In this document: in pieces, positions 33,653-41,669 of the stretch
Numbering within the stretch: position 1 is the stretch's first letter
Layout: every line of letters begins with the position of its first letter
Assembly (NCBI RefSeq): GCF_004101785.1
Contig: NZ_CP035130.1
Location: 744,001-808,000, forward strand
Direction of reading: 5' to 3'
Origin: Gudongella oleilytica
Lineage (GTDB): Bacteria; Bacillota; Clostridia; Tissierellales; Tissierellaceae
Length of the DNA stretch: 64,000 nt
Translations under genes and position numbers: made by a program
Notes under the pieces: model-generated
The model's database searches: none
Seen by the model: only the letters and a program-made list of their open reading frames with translations
What the model was told of the DNA's origin: nothing

Positions 33653-34248
33653 ACGGTTCGAAGGCCAAAACCTATTAGAATCAGTCCTACAAGGCCATTT
33701 AAAACTGACATAGCAGCTTCGGGAATAAAGATCCCAGCGACACTTCCAAGTGCTGAAACAAATGTCATGAATAAGAGAGTTGAAAGTACAGCTCCTACAC
33801 CAAACAGGTACATCTCCTTTCTTCCCAGGCCGTCCTCGACGATCTTCGATGAAAACACTCCTGCCCAAAACATTATGGTCAGAGGATTAGACAGAGTAAG
33901 GAGCAATACCTTTGGGAAAGCAGATCCTGAGCTGACACTCCTAAACAGATTTATAGCGGGGAGTATAGATAAACCGAAAACTCCAAGAAGGGTTTGCAGT
34001 CCGAATAATATCAGAATGGAAGCGCCAAAGTACTTGAAAAAAGTCTTGGCGCCTTCTTTTTTCTCCAGTATAGCTGCCATTCCAAGTATTGCACCAATTA
34101 TGAAGAGGCTGTCAACCAAAGTAACGGCAGCAACACCCTGCATCGCTTGCCAGAAGCCGTTTTCAACCGATGTTCCAAATATAAACAAACATACTGGTCC
34201 TACTGCAATTTGAAGAAGCATTCCAAATTTAAAGCCCTTGATCAACAT
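33640..34248 (-). CDS. LysE/RhtB-family amino acid exporter
   Basis: A 202-residue membrane protein with about six transmembrane segments. The N-terminal [14 protein letters not shown] motif (GP in the first helix), the Asp in [12 protein letters not shown] and the central [18 protein letters not shown] are family signatures. It exports amino acids such as lysine, threonine or branched-chain ones. It starts 8 bases after the Lrp-type regulator, which probably controls it. Ribosome site AGGTG. The gene end overlaps msrAB on the other strand. Confidence 0.9.
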   Translation of the reverse strand: MLIKGFKFGMLLQIAVGPVCLFIFGTSVENGFWQAMQGVAAVTLVDSLFIIGAILGMAAILEKKEGAKTFFKYFGASILILFGLQTLLGVFGLSILPAINLFRSVSSGSAFPKVLLLTLSNPLTIMFWAGVFSSKIVEDGLGRKEMYLFGVGAVLSTLLFMTFVSALGSVAGIFIPEAAMSVLNGLVGLILIGFGLRTVYRK

Positions 34249-34256
34249 TTTAACAC

Positions 34257-34697
34257 CTACCTGTTTATGGTTTCCTTGAGAGTTGACAGCACCACTTGAG
34301 TATTCGACTTTTCCACACCCTTGATAGATTTGAGCTTACGGCTTATAAATTCTTCGAGCTCTGAAGTATCCCTTAGAAGGACCTTAAGCATATAATCGTA
34401 TTCTCCCGCCATGTGATGACATTCTATTACCTCAGGATACTTCGTAATTACACTCCTAAAGCCCTGAATATTACCTGTCTGACCGATATTTACAAAAATA
34501 ATAGATAAAAGCCTGTAGCCCAGTTCTTCCCGATTGATCCTTACGGTATATTCCTGGATAATGCCTGACTCCTCAAGTTTTCTCATCCGCTCAGATACTG
34601 CAGGCACTGACAGCTTGACCCTCCTGCTTATATCAGAAGCAGTGGCCCTGCCGTTCTCTTTAAGTATTTCAAGTATACTTAAGTCCAAATTGTCCAT
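34257..34697 (-). CDS. Lrp/AsnC-family transcriptional regulator
   Basis: A 146-residue feast/famine regulator. The N-terminal winged HTH (LDLSILEILKENGRATASDISRRVKLSVPAVSERMRKLEESGII split here by motif: SILEILKENGR and SVPAVSERMRKLEE) is followed by a RAM ligand domain (GYRLLSIIFVNIG, HHMAGEYDYMLKVLL). It forms an operon with the LysE-type exporter. A perfect 19-bp palindrome at 34740-34758 upstream of its start is a likely self-operator. The effector is probably an amino acid. Confidence 0.92.
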   Translation of the reverse strand: MDNLDLSILEILKENGRATASDISRRVKLSVPAVSERMRKLEESGIIQEYTVRINREELGYRLLSIIFVNIGQTGNIQGFRSVITKYPEVIECHHMAGEYDYMLKVLLRDTSELEEFISRKLKSIKGVEKSNTQVVLSTLKETINR

Positions 34698-34739
34698 ATA
34701 AACAACACCTCTGTATATTATTTAAGGATATTATAGAAT

Positions 34740-34758
34740 TTTACATAATAAATGTAAA
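34740..34758. promoter_or_regulatory. Palindrome upstream of lrp-lysE, candidate operator
   Basis: TTTACAT-AATAA-ATGTAAA is a perfect inverted repeat of 7-base arms with a 5-base spacer, 43 bases before the regulator start on the minus strand. AT-rich 15-19-bp palindromes are typical Lrp-family sites. Confidence 0.5.
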
Positions 34759-34836
34759 CAATATGTTATAAAATCAAAAATATTTTAATTAAATTCACTA
34801 CTTACTTAAAATAATACTGCATATGAGTTTAATTGA

Positions 34837-34866
34837 TTGCATTGACTTAAAAAAGTGATGTACAAT
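34837..34866 (+). promoter_or_regulatory. Candidate sigma-A promoter of the FAH/MTR kinase operon
   Basis: TTGCAT (34837-34842) and TACAAT (34861-34866) are spaced by 18 bases, with TG before the -10 box; the start codon at 34900 and its GAGGGGG site follow at a normal distance. Confidence 0.5.
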
Positions 34867-34899
34867 GGGAGTGAACACTTATAAAGAGGGGGCAGTCAT

Positions 34900-35787
34900 A
34901 TGAAATTTTTAACCTACAAAAGAGTTGAAGCTGTGAAGGTCGGCATTATGGATGATAACAATATGATATACAGTTTATCTGAGGTGCTGGGGCATGAAGA
35001 GTACGGAACTATGCTTGAGTGCATCGCTGGAATTTCAGATGCCGAGCTGGCGCGAGTTGATGCTTTTCTAAAAGATCCTGATTTCGAAGGGGTCAGTTCA
35101 GATAAGGTCAAAATCCTTGCTCCTATAACAAAACCTATCCATGACATTATATGCGTTGGTGTTAATTATCTGGATCATCTTAACGAATCAAAAAATGCAA
35201 TGAATGATGATAAATTTAATACAGTAACCAAACCAGTATATTTTGGCAAGCGGACTCAGATGATAGTTGGATCTGATGCTCCAATAAAAGGATGGCTTGA
35301 GGTTGATGAAAATTTGGATTATGAAGTTGAGCTTGCGGTGATAATAGGCAAGAAAGGAACCTGCATTCCAAAGGATAAGGTTGAGGAATATATCTTTGGA
35401 TACTCAGCTTTCAATGATTTTTCATCCAGGAAGCTCCAAACGCTGCATATGCAATGGTATAGGGGAAAGAGTCTGGATACTTATACTGCAATGGGACCAG
35501 TTATACTGCACAAATCAATGATGCCATTCCCTGTTGAGGCTGATGTCATATCCAGGGTGAATGGGGAGGTAAGACAAAGCTCTAACACAAGGATGCTTAT
35601 AAATGATATAGCTGAGCTGATATCAGACTTCTCCAACGGGATAACACTCGAGCCGGGGGATATAATCGCTACAGGTACTCCGGCAGGTGTTGGAATGGGA
35701 TTTTCTCCTCAAAGATTCCTTAAAAGGGGAGACGTGGTTGAATGCGAGATCCCGGGGATCGGGATACTGAAGAATACAATCGAATAG
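34900..35787 (+). CDS. Fumarylacetoacetate hydrolase-family protein
   Basis: A 295-residue protein with the FAH fold. ICVGVNYLDHLNES (about 85-98), the metal-ligand Glu pair in LDYEVELAVIIGKKG (about 139-153), FNDFSSRKLQ and the closing GDIIATGTPAGVGMG are family signatures. Members hydrolyse acylpyruvates, hydrate 2-hydroxypentadienoates or decarboxylate. Start ATG follows AGAGGGGG. It is 14 bases before an MTR kinase-like gene, so it belongs to that operon. The exact reaction cannot be assigned. Confidence 0.88.
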   Translation: MKFLTYKRVEAVKVGIMDDNNMIYSLSEVLGHEEYGTMLECIAGISDAELARVDAFLKDPDFEGVSSDKVKILAPITKPIHDIICVGVNYLDHLNESKNAMNDDKFNTVTKPVYFGKRTQMIVGSDAPIKGWLEVDENLDYEVELAVIIGKKGTCIPKDKVEEYIFGYSAFNDFSSRKLQTLHMQWYRGKSLDTYTAMGPVILHKSMMPFPVEADVISRVNGEVRQSSNTRMLINDIAELISDFSNGITLEPGDIIATGTPAGVGMGFSPQRFLKRGDVVECEIPGIGILKNTIE

Positions 35788-35801
35788 ACCAGGGGGCTTA
35801 A

Positions 35802-37019
35802 ATGACAAGATTTGAAGAGCATTTCAGAATGAGGGAGAACGATATTGTTGAATATGTGAAGGAGAAGCTGGATTTTTTTGGACCTAATGAGCTGCTTCGT
35901 TGTGAGGAAATAGGTGATGGGAATATCAACTATGTTTTCAGAGTAACCAGCATGGACTCAACAAGATCCCTGATAGTAAAGCATGCAGATATTGCTGACA
36001 GATCCTGCGGTGACCCGCTTGCCGTGGATAGAAACAGGATAGAAGCCAATGCTTTGATCCATCAAGGCGTCCTTTCTCCAGGGATGGTCCCTAAGGTATA
36101 TCATTTTGACCCAGTCATGTGCTGCCTTGTTATGGAGGATCTATCTGACCATAAAATCCTTAGGGATGAGCTTATTGATTATAGAACCTTCGACAATTTA
36201 GGCAGAGATTTAGCTGAATTCCTGGTGGATACTCTCTTGCCATCTACTGATATGATTATGGACCAACTGGAAAAGAAGCGTCTTGTTAAGGAGTATATCA
36301 ACCCTGAGTTGTGTGAAATCACAGAAAGGCTGGTTTTTACTGAGCCATTTTTAAATGGGAGAGGAAAAAACAGCCTAACAGCTCTGGATGAAGGGTTCGC
36401 CGACAGAGAGCTTTATTCTGATAAATCCCTTCATCTCGAGGCTGCAAAATTAAAGATGGATTTCCTTACAAAGGCACAATCACTTATTCATGGGGATCTT
36501 CATACCGGTTCAATATTCATAAAGGAAGGGTCTGTAAAGGTAATAGACCCTGAGTTTGCTTTCTTTGGACCTATGGGCTACGATGTCGGGAATATAATAG
36601 CTAATCTGTTCTTTCCGCTGATAAGGGCAACAGTAGACCGCTCAGGCGATGAAAACAAAGAGATTTTCATATATTGGGTTCAGGACACTATCAGGGAGTT
36701 TATTGAAAGCTTCAGGCTGGGATTCTTGCTTAAGCTAAAGGTGAATGCCAGGGAGCCTTTTGCTGAGGACGAAAATGTCAGAGAGTGGTATCTTGAGGAA
36801 GTGCTTAAGGATTCTACAGGTATCGCAGGGCTGGAGCTGATACGAAGGACTATCGGAGCTGCCAAGGTTAAGGATATAACCACAATCAAGGACGAAGGAG
36901 AGCGTGCCATGGCAGAAAGGCTATGTATTTCTTTAGGCAAGGAGCTGATACTAAGCAGAGACAGGATAATGGACAGCGACTCGTATTTTGAAGCCTTTAA
37001 GAGAGCTCAGAGCCACTGA
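35802..37019 (+). CDS. mtnK: 5-methylthioribose kinase-like protein (MtnK)
   Basis: A 405-residue aminoglycoside-phosphotransferase-fold kinase. The catalytic loop IHGDLHTGSIFI (about 228-239) with the HGDLHTGS form is characteristic of 5-methylthioribose kinase, as are IGDGNINYVFRV (nucleotide loop, about 41) and VIDPEFAFFGPMGYDVGN (DPE in place of DFG, about 249). MTR kinase phosphorylates methylthioribose from polyamine and SAM metabolism. The isomerase gene mtnA normally found beside it is absent here; its neighbours are a FAH protein, a 2-hydroxyacid dehydrogenase and a PQ-loop transporter. Assignment as MtnK is likely but a related sugar is possible. Confidence 0.82.
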   Translation: MTRFEEHFRMRENDIVEYVKEKLDFFGPNELLRCEEIGDGNINYVFRVTSMDSTRSLIVKHADIADRSCGDPLAVDRNRIEANALIHQGVLSPGMVPKVYHFDPVMCCLVMEDLSDHKILRDELIDYRTFDNLGRDLAEFLVDTLLPSTDMIMDQLEKKRLVKEYINPELCEITERLVFTEPFLNGRGKNSLTALDEGFADRELYSDKSLHLEAAKLKMDFLTKAQSLIHGDLHTGSIFIKEGSVKVIDPEFAFFGPMGYDVGNIIANLFFPLIRATVDRSGDENKEIFIYWVQDTIREFIESFRLGFLLKLKVNAREPFAEDENVREWYLEEVLKDSTGIAGLELIRRTIGAAKVKDITTIKDEGERAMAERLCISLGKELILSRDRIMDSDSYFEAFKRAQSH

Positions 37020-37058
37020 AGGTAATAGTTCATATCGATATGCACTGGAGGGATTTAT

Positions 37059-38033
37059 ATGAAAATAGTGGTTCTTGACGGATATACGTTGAATCCCGGG
37101 GACCTTTCCTGGGAAGGATTTGAAAAACTTGGTGATCTCAAGGTTTATGACAGGACTGCCTATGATCTTTCAAATAGTGAGCTCGTAATCGACAGAGGCA
37201 GGGATGCAGATGCTATACTTCTAAACAAGACCCTGCTCAACAGGGATATGATGGATCATATGCCTTATTTGAAGTATGTTGGAGTTCTGGCTACAGGCTT
37301 TAATATAGTGGATGTTGAAGCTGCAAGAGAAAAGGGGATCACTGTAACAAATATTCCCACTTATGGAACAAATGCGGTAGCACAGATGGCAATCGCGCTT
37401 TTATTGGAGCTTTGTCATCATGTAGGGTCTCATAGTGATGCAGTTGCCAATGGAGAATGGGAGTCGAACCCTGATTGGTCATTCTGGAAATATCCGTTGG
37501 TCGAATTGGCGGGTAAGACAATGGGGATCATAGGCTACGGAAGGATTGGAAGGACAGTGGGAGGAATAACTAAGGCCCTTGGAATGAAGGTTATTGCTAT
37601 GGCAAACTCACCGGATCCTTCACTTGAGGATGATATGATGCGATATGGAAACCTCGAGGAACTGCTTAGAGAGTCTGATGTGATAAGCCTTCACTGCCCT
37701 CTTACAGAATCCACCCAAGGAATAATAAATAAGGACACAATAGCCAAAATGAAGGATGGAGTCATGATTATTAATAATTCAAGGGGACAGCTGATCGTTG
37801 AGGAGGACTTGAGGGATGCTCTAAATAGCGGTAAGGTTGCCGGAGCAGCCCTTGATGTTGTTTCATCCGAGCCGATAAAGTCCGATAATCCATTGCTTCA
37901 AGCCAGGAATTGTATAATCACTCCGCATATTTCATGGGCTCCAAAGGAGGCCAGGACCAGACTTATGGATCTGGCTCTTGAAAACCTGAAAAGATATCTT
38001 GAAGGTTCTCCAATAAACGTAGTAAACAAATAA
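37059..38033 (+). CDS. D-2-hydroxyacid dehydrogenase (glycerate/hydroxypyruvate type)
   Basis: A 324-residue NAD(P)-dependent dehydrogenase. GIIGYGRIGRTVG (about 152), INNSRGQLIVEEDL (about 231), SSEPIKSDNPL (catalytic Glu) and ITPHISWAPKEAR (catalytic His with Trp) are visible; the HISWAP form is common in glycerate dehydrogenases. Start follows GGAGGG. Lies 39 bases after mtnK and 18 bases before a small membrane protein; probably one operon. Substrate may be an oxo acid formed from the methylthioribose route or hydroxypyruvate. Confidence 0.88.
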   Translation: MKIVVLDGYTLNPGDLSWEGFEKLGDLKVYDRTAYDLSNSELVIDRGRDADAILLNKTLLNRDMMDHMPYLKYVGVLATGFNIVDVEAAREKGITVTNIPTYGTNAVAQMAIALLLELCHHVGSHSDAVANGEWESNPDWSFWKYPLVELAGKTMGIIGYGRIGRTVGGITKALGMKVIAMANSPDPSLEDDMMRYGNLEELLRESDVISLHCPLTESTQGIINKDTIAKMKDGVMIINNSRGQLIVEEDLRDALNSGKVAGAALDVVSSEPIKSDNPLLQARNCIITPHISWAPKEARTRLMDLALENLKRYLEGSPINVVNK

Positions 38034-38051
38034 CAGGAAGGAAATGATAGA

Positions 38052-38315
38052 ATGAGCATATTTGAGGCTATTATGCTGCTCTGCTTTGGGGCTGCATGGC
38101 CATTTTCGATAATAAAATCCTATAAATCAAGATCAGTCGCAGGGAAAAGCCCTTATTTTCTGATAGTAGTAATTATCGGGTATATTTCAGGCATAATCAA
38201 TAAGTTGCTTTATAGCAACGACATCATTATGTACCTGTATATTCTGAACCTTCTTATGGTAGCAACGGATCTTGCTATTTATTATAGAAATGTTAAGCTG
38301 GCAAAGAATTCCTAA
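38052..38315 (+). CDS. PQ-loop / SemiSWEET-like small transporter
   Basis: An 87-residue protein with three transmembrane helices (about 4-20, 31-48, 58-76). The first loop PFSIIKSYKSRSVAGKSP corresponds to the PQ-loop turn and the KSRS-xxGKS pattern seen in SemiSWEET-like proteins. Such proteins dimerise to move sugars across the membrane. Co-transcription with a methylthioribose-kinase-like gene suggests that it carries that sugar or a related compound, which is inference. Ribosome site AGGAAGG. A terminator follows directly. Confidence 0.75.
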   Translation: MSIFEAIMLLCFGAAWPFSIIKSYKSRSVAGKSPYFLIVVIIGYISGIINKLLYSNDIIMYLYILNLLMVATDLAIYYRNVKLAKNS

Positions 38316-38327
38316 ATAAGAGGATAA

Positions 38328-38359
38328 AAAAAGCTCAGGAAGAAATCCCTGAGCTTTTT
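38328..38359. terminator. Bidirectional rho-independent terminator
   Basis: AAAAAGCTCAGG (38328-38339) is complementary to CCTGAGCTTTTT (38348-38359) around an 8-base loop. The A/T tails make it functional on both strands, between convergent genes. Confidence 0.9.
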
Positions 38360-38363
38360 AAGG

Positions 38364-38642
38364 TCAAATTGCTTCGAAAATCATAATTTCCTTGCTTTCA
38401 AGAAGATCTGCAATTGCAGGTCCGAAGAATGCGAAATGAGGCGTCGACTTGTGATATTCAAAGGCCTCCATGCTTGTGTACTTCTCATACAGGAATACCC
38501 TGTTCCCATTTACGGCTGCCTCATAATTCAAGCACCCAGGCTCTGCCAGGCTGTTTTCCGAATTCTTTCTTAACAGCTGAATAAATTCCTCGAGTTTGTC
38601 CTCTTTTACAACGTAATTGACCTGTATAACCACCTTTTTCAT
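38364..38642 (-). CDS. Putative quinol monooxygenase / antibiotic biosynthesis monooxygenase (ABM) domain protein
   Basis: A 92-residue ferredoxin-like-fold protein of the YgiN/ABM group. VIQVNYVVKEDKLEEF at the start, the central EPGCLNYEAAV and VFLYEKYTSMEAFEYH then STPHFAFFGPAIADLL are typical. Start at 38642 follows GGGGAGG; a longer frame includes that ribosome site. Members act as quinol monooxygenases, heme-degrading or stress proteins; in an anaerobe the substrate is uncertain. Confidence 0.85.
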   Translation of the reverse strand: MKKVVIQVNYVVKEDKLEEFIQLLRKNSENSLAEPGCLNYEAAVNGNRVFLYEKYTSMEAFEYHKSTPHFAFFGPAIADLLESKEIMIFEAI

Positions 38643-38696
38643 TTGACCAGCCTCCCCCAATAAATATTGACCAGATATTCATAATGCGTGTAAAGA

Positions 38697-40655
38697 TCAT
38701 TGCTCCATTATTTTTCTATAGTAATCGAGCTCCAGGATCTTAGCTGAGTAGTAGAATTTCTCCTCAATAATAGCTGAGATCTCTCTTCGGTATTCCTCCT
38801 TAGTTTCGGGGCTTTCATCTGCAAACTCACCTAAGGCTTCAAACTTGGAATATTTGGAGTTAAATATTCCCTTGTCTGTAATAAAGCTCCTGTCATAGAG
38901 TATCACAAGGGGTTTGGAATCAGATAAAAGATCCCTGCCCATCAAGAGTCGTGAATCATAGTCAAGCCCCATAAGATTTGAAATAGTCGGAAGAATATCA
39001 AGGCTTGAACCAGGTTTTTCTATCCTTATAGGCTTCATCCCAGGAGCATAGAGAAGAAAAGCATTTTTATAGAGCTCAAAGGTCTCTTCTATTTCATGAC
39101 CTGCAAGAGCATCAAGCTGTCTTTTTTCAAGCGCATAAGGGTAGTGATCTGCACTAAGCGCAAAAAGAGTCTTTTCTGCCAGTCCAGCCCTTTCCAGCTC
39201 TGTCAAAAGATACTCAAGTGCCCTGTCCAGCTCCACCTGTGTTGCAAGGTAAGCTTTTGCTCCATCTGGATATGAAAGATTTTTAACTACTTTCTTGTTC
39301 TTATTAGCAATAAAATTGCCTTTGAAGGTATACCTCATATGTCCGCTGACAGTCATATAATAGGCATGGAATGGCTGATTCCCGATGTATTCTGGAAGAG
39401 TAAGCTCCATCATTTCAAGATCGGATTCAGGCCAGGTCTTTGTTACGTTTAACCCGTTACCCAAGCCCTTATACTCATAACCTGCATTTGGGTGTGAAAG
39501 ATGTCGGTCATAATAGTCATAGGAGTGGTTATGGTATGCCTTTGTAATATATCCAAGTCTTTTCAGCTGATTACCCATGGTAAAGGGCAACAGGTTGTCC
39601 TTGGATCGCATGTAGCTCCAAACGCCGCTCTTTGGAATGAGACCGGTAGTTGCAACGTATTCTCCATCTGAGGTACTCACTCCCCAAAGTGCTGTGTAGA
39701 AGTTTTCAAATCTGAAGCCCCCATTGTACATCTTATAAAGTGTAGGAGTTACCACAGGATCGATGCCCAGGTAAGAAAACCCTTCAGCGGTTATGAATAT
39801 TAGATTATAACCCTCGAACATTCCTGTGAATTGATTTTTTGTAGTCGGTTCAATTGTGCTGAAGTAGGAATGAAGCTTTTTAAGCTGCGGATCCCTCTCA
39901 TTCTGTGCCAGATGGACAAAGTCGATTTCCATAGTATTTGGTTTCGCCTTTACTGATTTCTCCTCAGTTGATCCAGAAGTGTCACCAGGATTATTTTTAG
40001 ATATAACAACTATTGCTTTCCCGCTCCCAAGCTCCTTTGGTTCCCAACCCAGCAATGACCTCTTAAGGTCCAGCCTCATATAGGTCAAAAGACCTAGATT
40101 ATTGACTGACATCTCAGGGTGATGAATATTGTAGTATAGGTTATATGCTGAGTTCACGTTCCTGCTGCCCTGATTTACTGCGACTATGCCAAGAATGTGT
40201 AATACAGCAGCAAATGCAAGCAGAATAACTATTTGACCAGAATCAAAGGCTTTTATCTCCAATGATTTTCCAATAGTAATATACAAAGCAAATGGAAGGA
40301 ACATTAGAAGTATGAGACGGATATTCTCCAGTATCATATAAATCGCTTCCCTGGCAAATTCCATTACCTTGCCGGCATGACCTGCAGAATAGACAATATA
40401 AAAGGTTCTGAATATCTTATAGTAGACCAGCTGGGATGCATAGAGGAATCCCAAAATGAACAATAGCGCTGCGGCAACAAACTCACTCCCCGACAGTGAT
40501 GTCAATATTCCGAGGAATATTGCAAAAACTGAGCCAAATAATGAAGTGTACAAAAAGCCGTTTGAATGACTTAAAGTTGATGTAAATAGTCTTAAAACAG
40601 TTTCAAGATATATGATGGAAAGAAAAAACAATACTGACAGGACCAAAGTGTTCAT
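38697..40655 (-). CDS. LTA synthase-like membrane sulfatase/phosphoethanolamine transferase family protein
   Basis: A 652-residue protein with about five N-terminal transmembrane helices (to residue about 160), a linker, and an extracellular alkaline-phosphatase-fold domain. Metal and catalytic residues are Glu291 in LIFITAEGFS, Thr328 in WGVSTSDGEYVATTG, and the C-terminal Asp-His in LSADHYPYAL. This matches lipoteichoic acid synthases, which transfer glycerol phosphate from phosphatidylglycerol to a glycolipid, though other phosphoglycerol transferases share it. Start follows GAAAGGGCG. It stands alone, with 190 bases of non-coding sequence upstream. Confidence 0.88.
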   Translation of the reverse strand: MNTLVLSVLFFLSIIYLETVLRLFTSTLSHSNGFLYTSLFGSVFAIFLGILTSLSGSEFVAAALLFILGFLYASQLVYYKIFRTFYIVYSAGHAGKVMEFAREAIYMILENIRLILLMFLPFALYITIGKSLEIKAFDSGQIVILLAFAAVLHILGIVAVNQGSRNVNSAYNLYYNIHHPEMSVNNLGLLTYMRLDLKRSLLGWEPKELGSGKAIVVISKNNPGDTSGSTEEKSVKAKPNTMEIDFVHLAQNERDPQLKKLHSYFSTIEPTTKNQFTGMFEGYNLIFITAEGFSYLGIDPVVTPTLYKMYNGGFRFENFYTALWGVSTSDGEYVATTGLIPKSGVWSYMRSKDNLLPFTMGNQLKRLGYITKAYHNHSYDYYDRHLSHPNAGYEYKGLGNGLNVTKTWPESDLEMMELTLPEYIGNQPFHAYYMTVSGHMRYTFKGNFIANKNKKVVKNLSYPDGAKAYLATQVELDRALEYLLTELERAGLAEKTLFALSADHYPYALEKRQLDALAGHEIEETFELYKNAFLLYAPGMKPIRIEKPGSSLDILPTISNLMGLDYDSRLLMGRDLLSDSKPLVILYDRSFITDKGIFNSKYSKFEALGEFADESPETKEEYRREISAIIEEKFYYSAKILELDYYRKIMEQ

Positions 40656-40845
40656 TTTTTAAAGTCGCCCTTTCAAGATTTTTATCGTGTCATTTGAATA
40701 ACCTTCGAGATGCCTCTTTATTACTATAGTATACCACCATGATCATAGACTGGATAACATTTTTCTTATGGAGTGGTTCAAAAGTGGCAATTCGTAATGG
40801 ATAGGGTATATTACATCAGTGTAAATATAATCAACGGAGGTTACT

Positions 40846-41385
40846 ATGAGGCTTTTTATAGGTATCGATTTTAGTGATGAAACTATTAAGCTTATTGAAT
40901 CCACAATAAGAAAGCTTGAAGTTATAGCCGATAAGGGAAGGTTTGTAAGACCAGATCTCATACACTTAACTGTAGAATTCCTGGGAGAGGTTGAACCGGG
41001 GAGATTAACTGAGCTTCAGGAGCTTATGAAAAGCATTAAGTTTGAGCCTTTCTACATAAGACCATTCGGATTAGGCACATTTAAAAGACGAGAGGGGGAT
41101 ATATTGTGGATCGGAATCGAGGAAAGCCAGGAGCTCCAATTGCTTTGGGATAAGCTTCATAAAACTCTTATGGCTGCAGGCTTTAAGGTCGAAGAACGAC
41201 CCTATATCCCTCATATAACACTGGGGAGAAAGGTAAGGCTATCTTCAGATATTAAGGAAATCGAGAGCAATATGTCACAGGCTATGCCAAAGTCTTTGGT
41301 AGATAGGATCCATATTTTTCATTCAACAAGTAAAAATGGACGTTTGGAATATATCAAGATACATAGTGGCGAAATTCAGAAATAA
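40846..41385 (+). CDS. thpR: RNA 2',3'-cyclic phosphodiesterase (2'-5' RNA ligase family)
   Basis: A 179-residue 2H phosphoesterase. The two catalytic HxT motifs are HLTVEFLGE (about 42) and HITLGRK (about 124), and the N-terminal MRLFIGIDFSDE is typical of LigT/ThpR. It opens 2',3'-cyclic phosphates at RNA ends and can show 2'-5' ligase activity in vitro. Start ATG follows CGGAGG. Single gene. Confidence 0.92.
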   Translation: MRLFIGIDFSDETIKLIESTIRKLEVIADKGRFVRPDLIHLTVEFLGEVEPGRLTELQELMKSIKFEPFYIRPFGLGTFKRREGDILWIGIEESQELQLLWDKLHKTLMAAGFKVEERPYIPHITLGRKVRLSSDIKEIESNMSQAMPKSLVDRIHIFHSTSKNGRLEYIKIHSGEIQK

Positions 41386-41669
41386 AGTATCAATCAGAAA
41401 AGGTAGAAAAAGATTAAAGACAGCTAAGAGTTTAGAGCCAAGAGCTAAGATCCTTCGCTAATGCTCAGGATGACAATTATAGGCAGCAGGGTCGTCTGCC
41501 CCTGCTGCCGCCTATCGAATAACGCTTATCGCCTGACTCCTTTCCCCTTGTAGCTTTCCTCTAACGCTTCTCGCTTAATTTGAGGTTGTTAATTGCCAGA
41601 CTATTCTACAAAGTGTATACTTTAATCGAGAGGAATAACCGCAGCATCACATTAAAGGGAGGTATAAAA
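41386..41669. repeat. Intergenic region with degenerate short repeats and a GC-rich hairpin
   Basis: No gene is seen. It holds AGCTAAGAG (41422-41430) and AGAGCTAAGA (41441-41450); ATCCT...AGGAT (41450-41471) with a CTTCGCTAATGCTC interior typical of clostridial intergenic filler; and GGCAGCAGGG (41482-41491) paired perfectly to CCCTGCTGCC (41500-41509). Repeated AACGCTTATCGCC / AACGCTTCTCGC units follow. The last 50 bases supply the lysA leader with GGGAGG. Confidence 0.6.

Noticed and set aside
34843-34866. TTGACT as -35 box for the 34900 operon
   Set aside because: Only about 13 bases lie between it and TACAAT; TTGCAT at 34837 has the better 18-base spacing.
41482-41509. GGCAGCAGGG hairpin as a terminator of thpR
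   Set aside because: No T run follows; it sits within degenerate repeat sequence and is described there.
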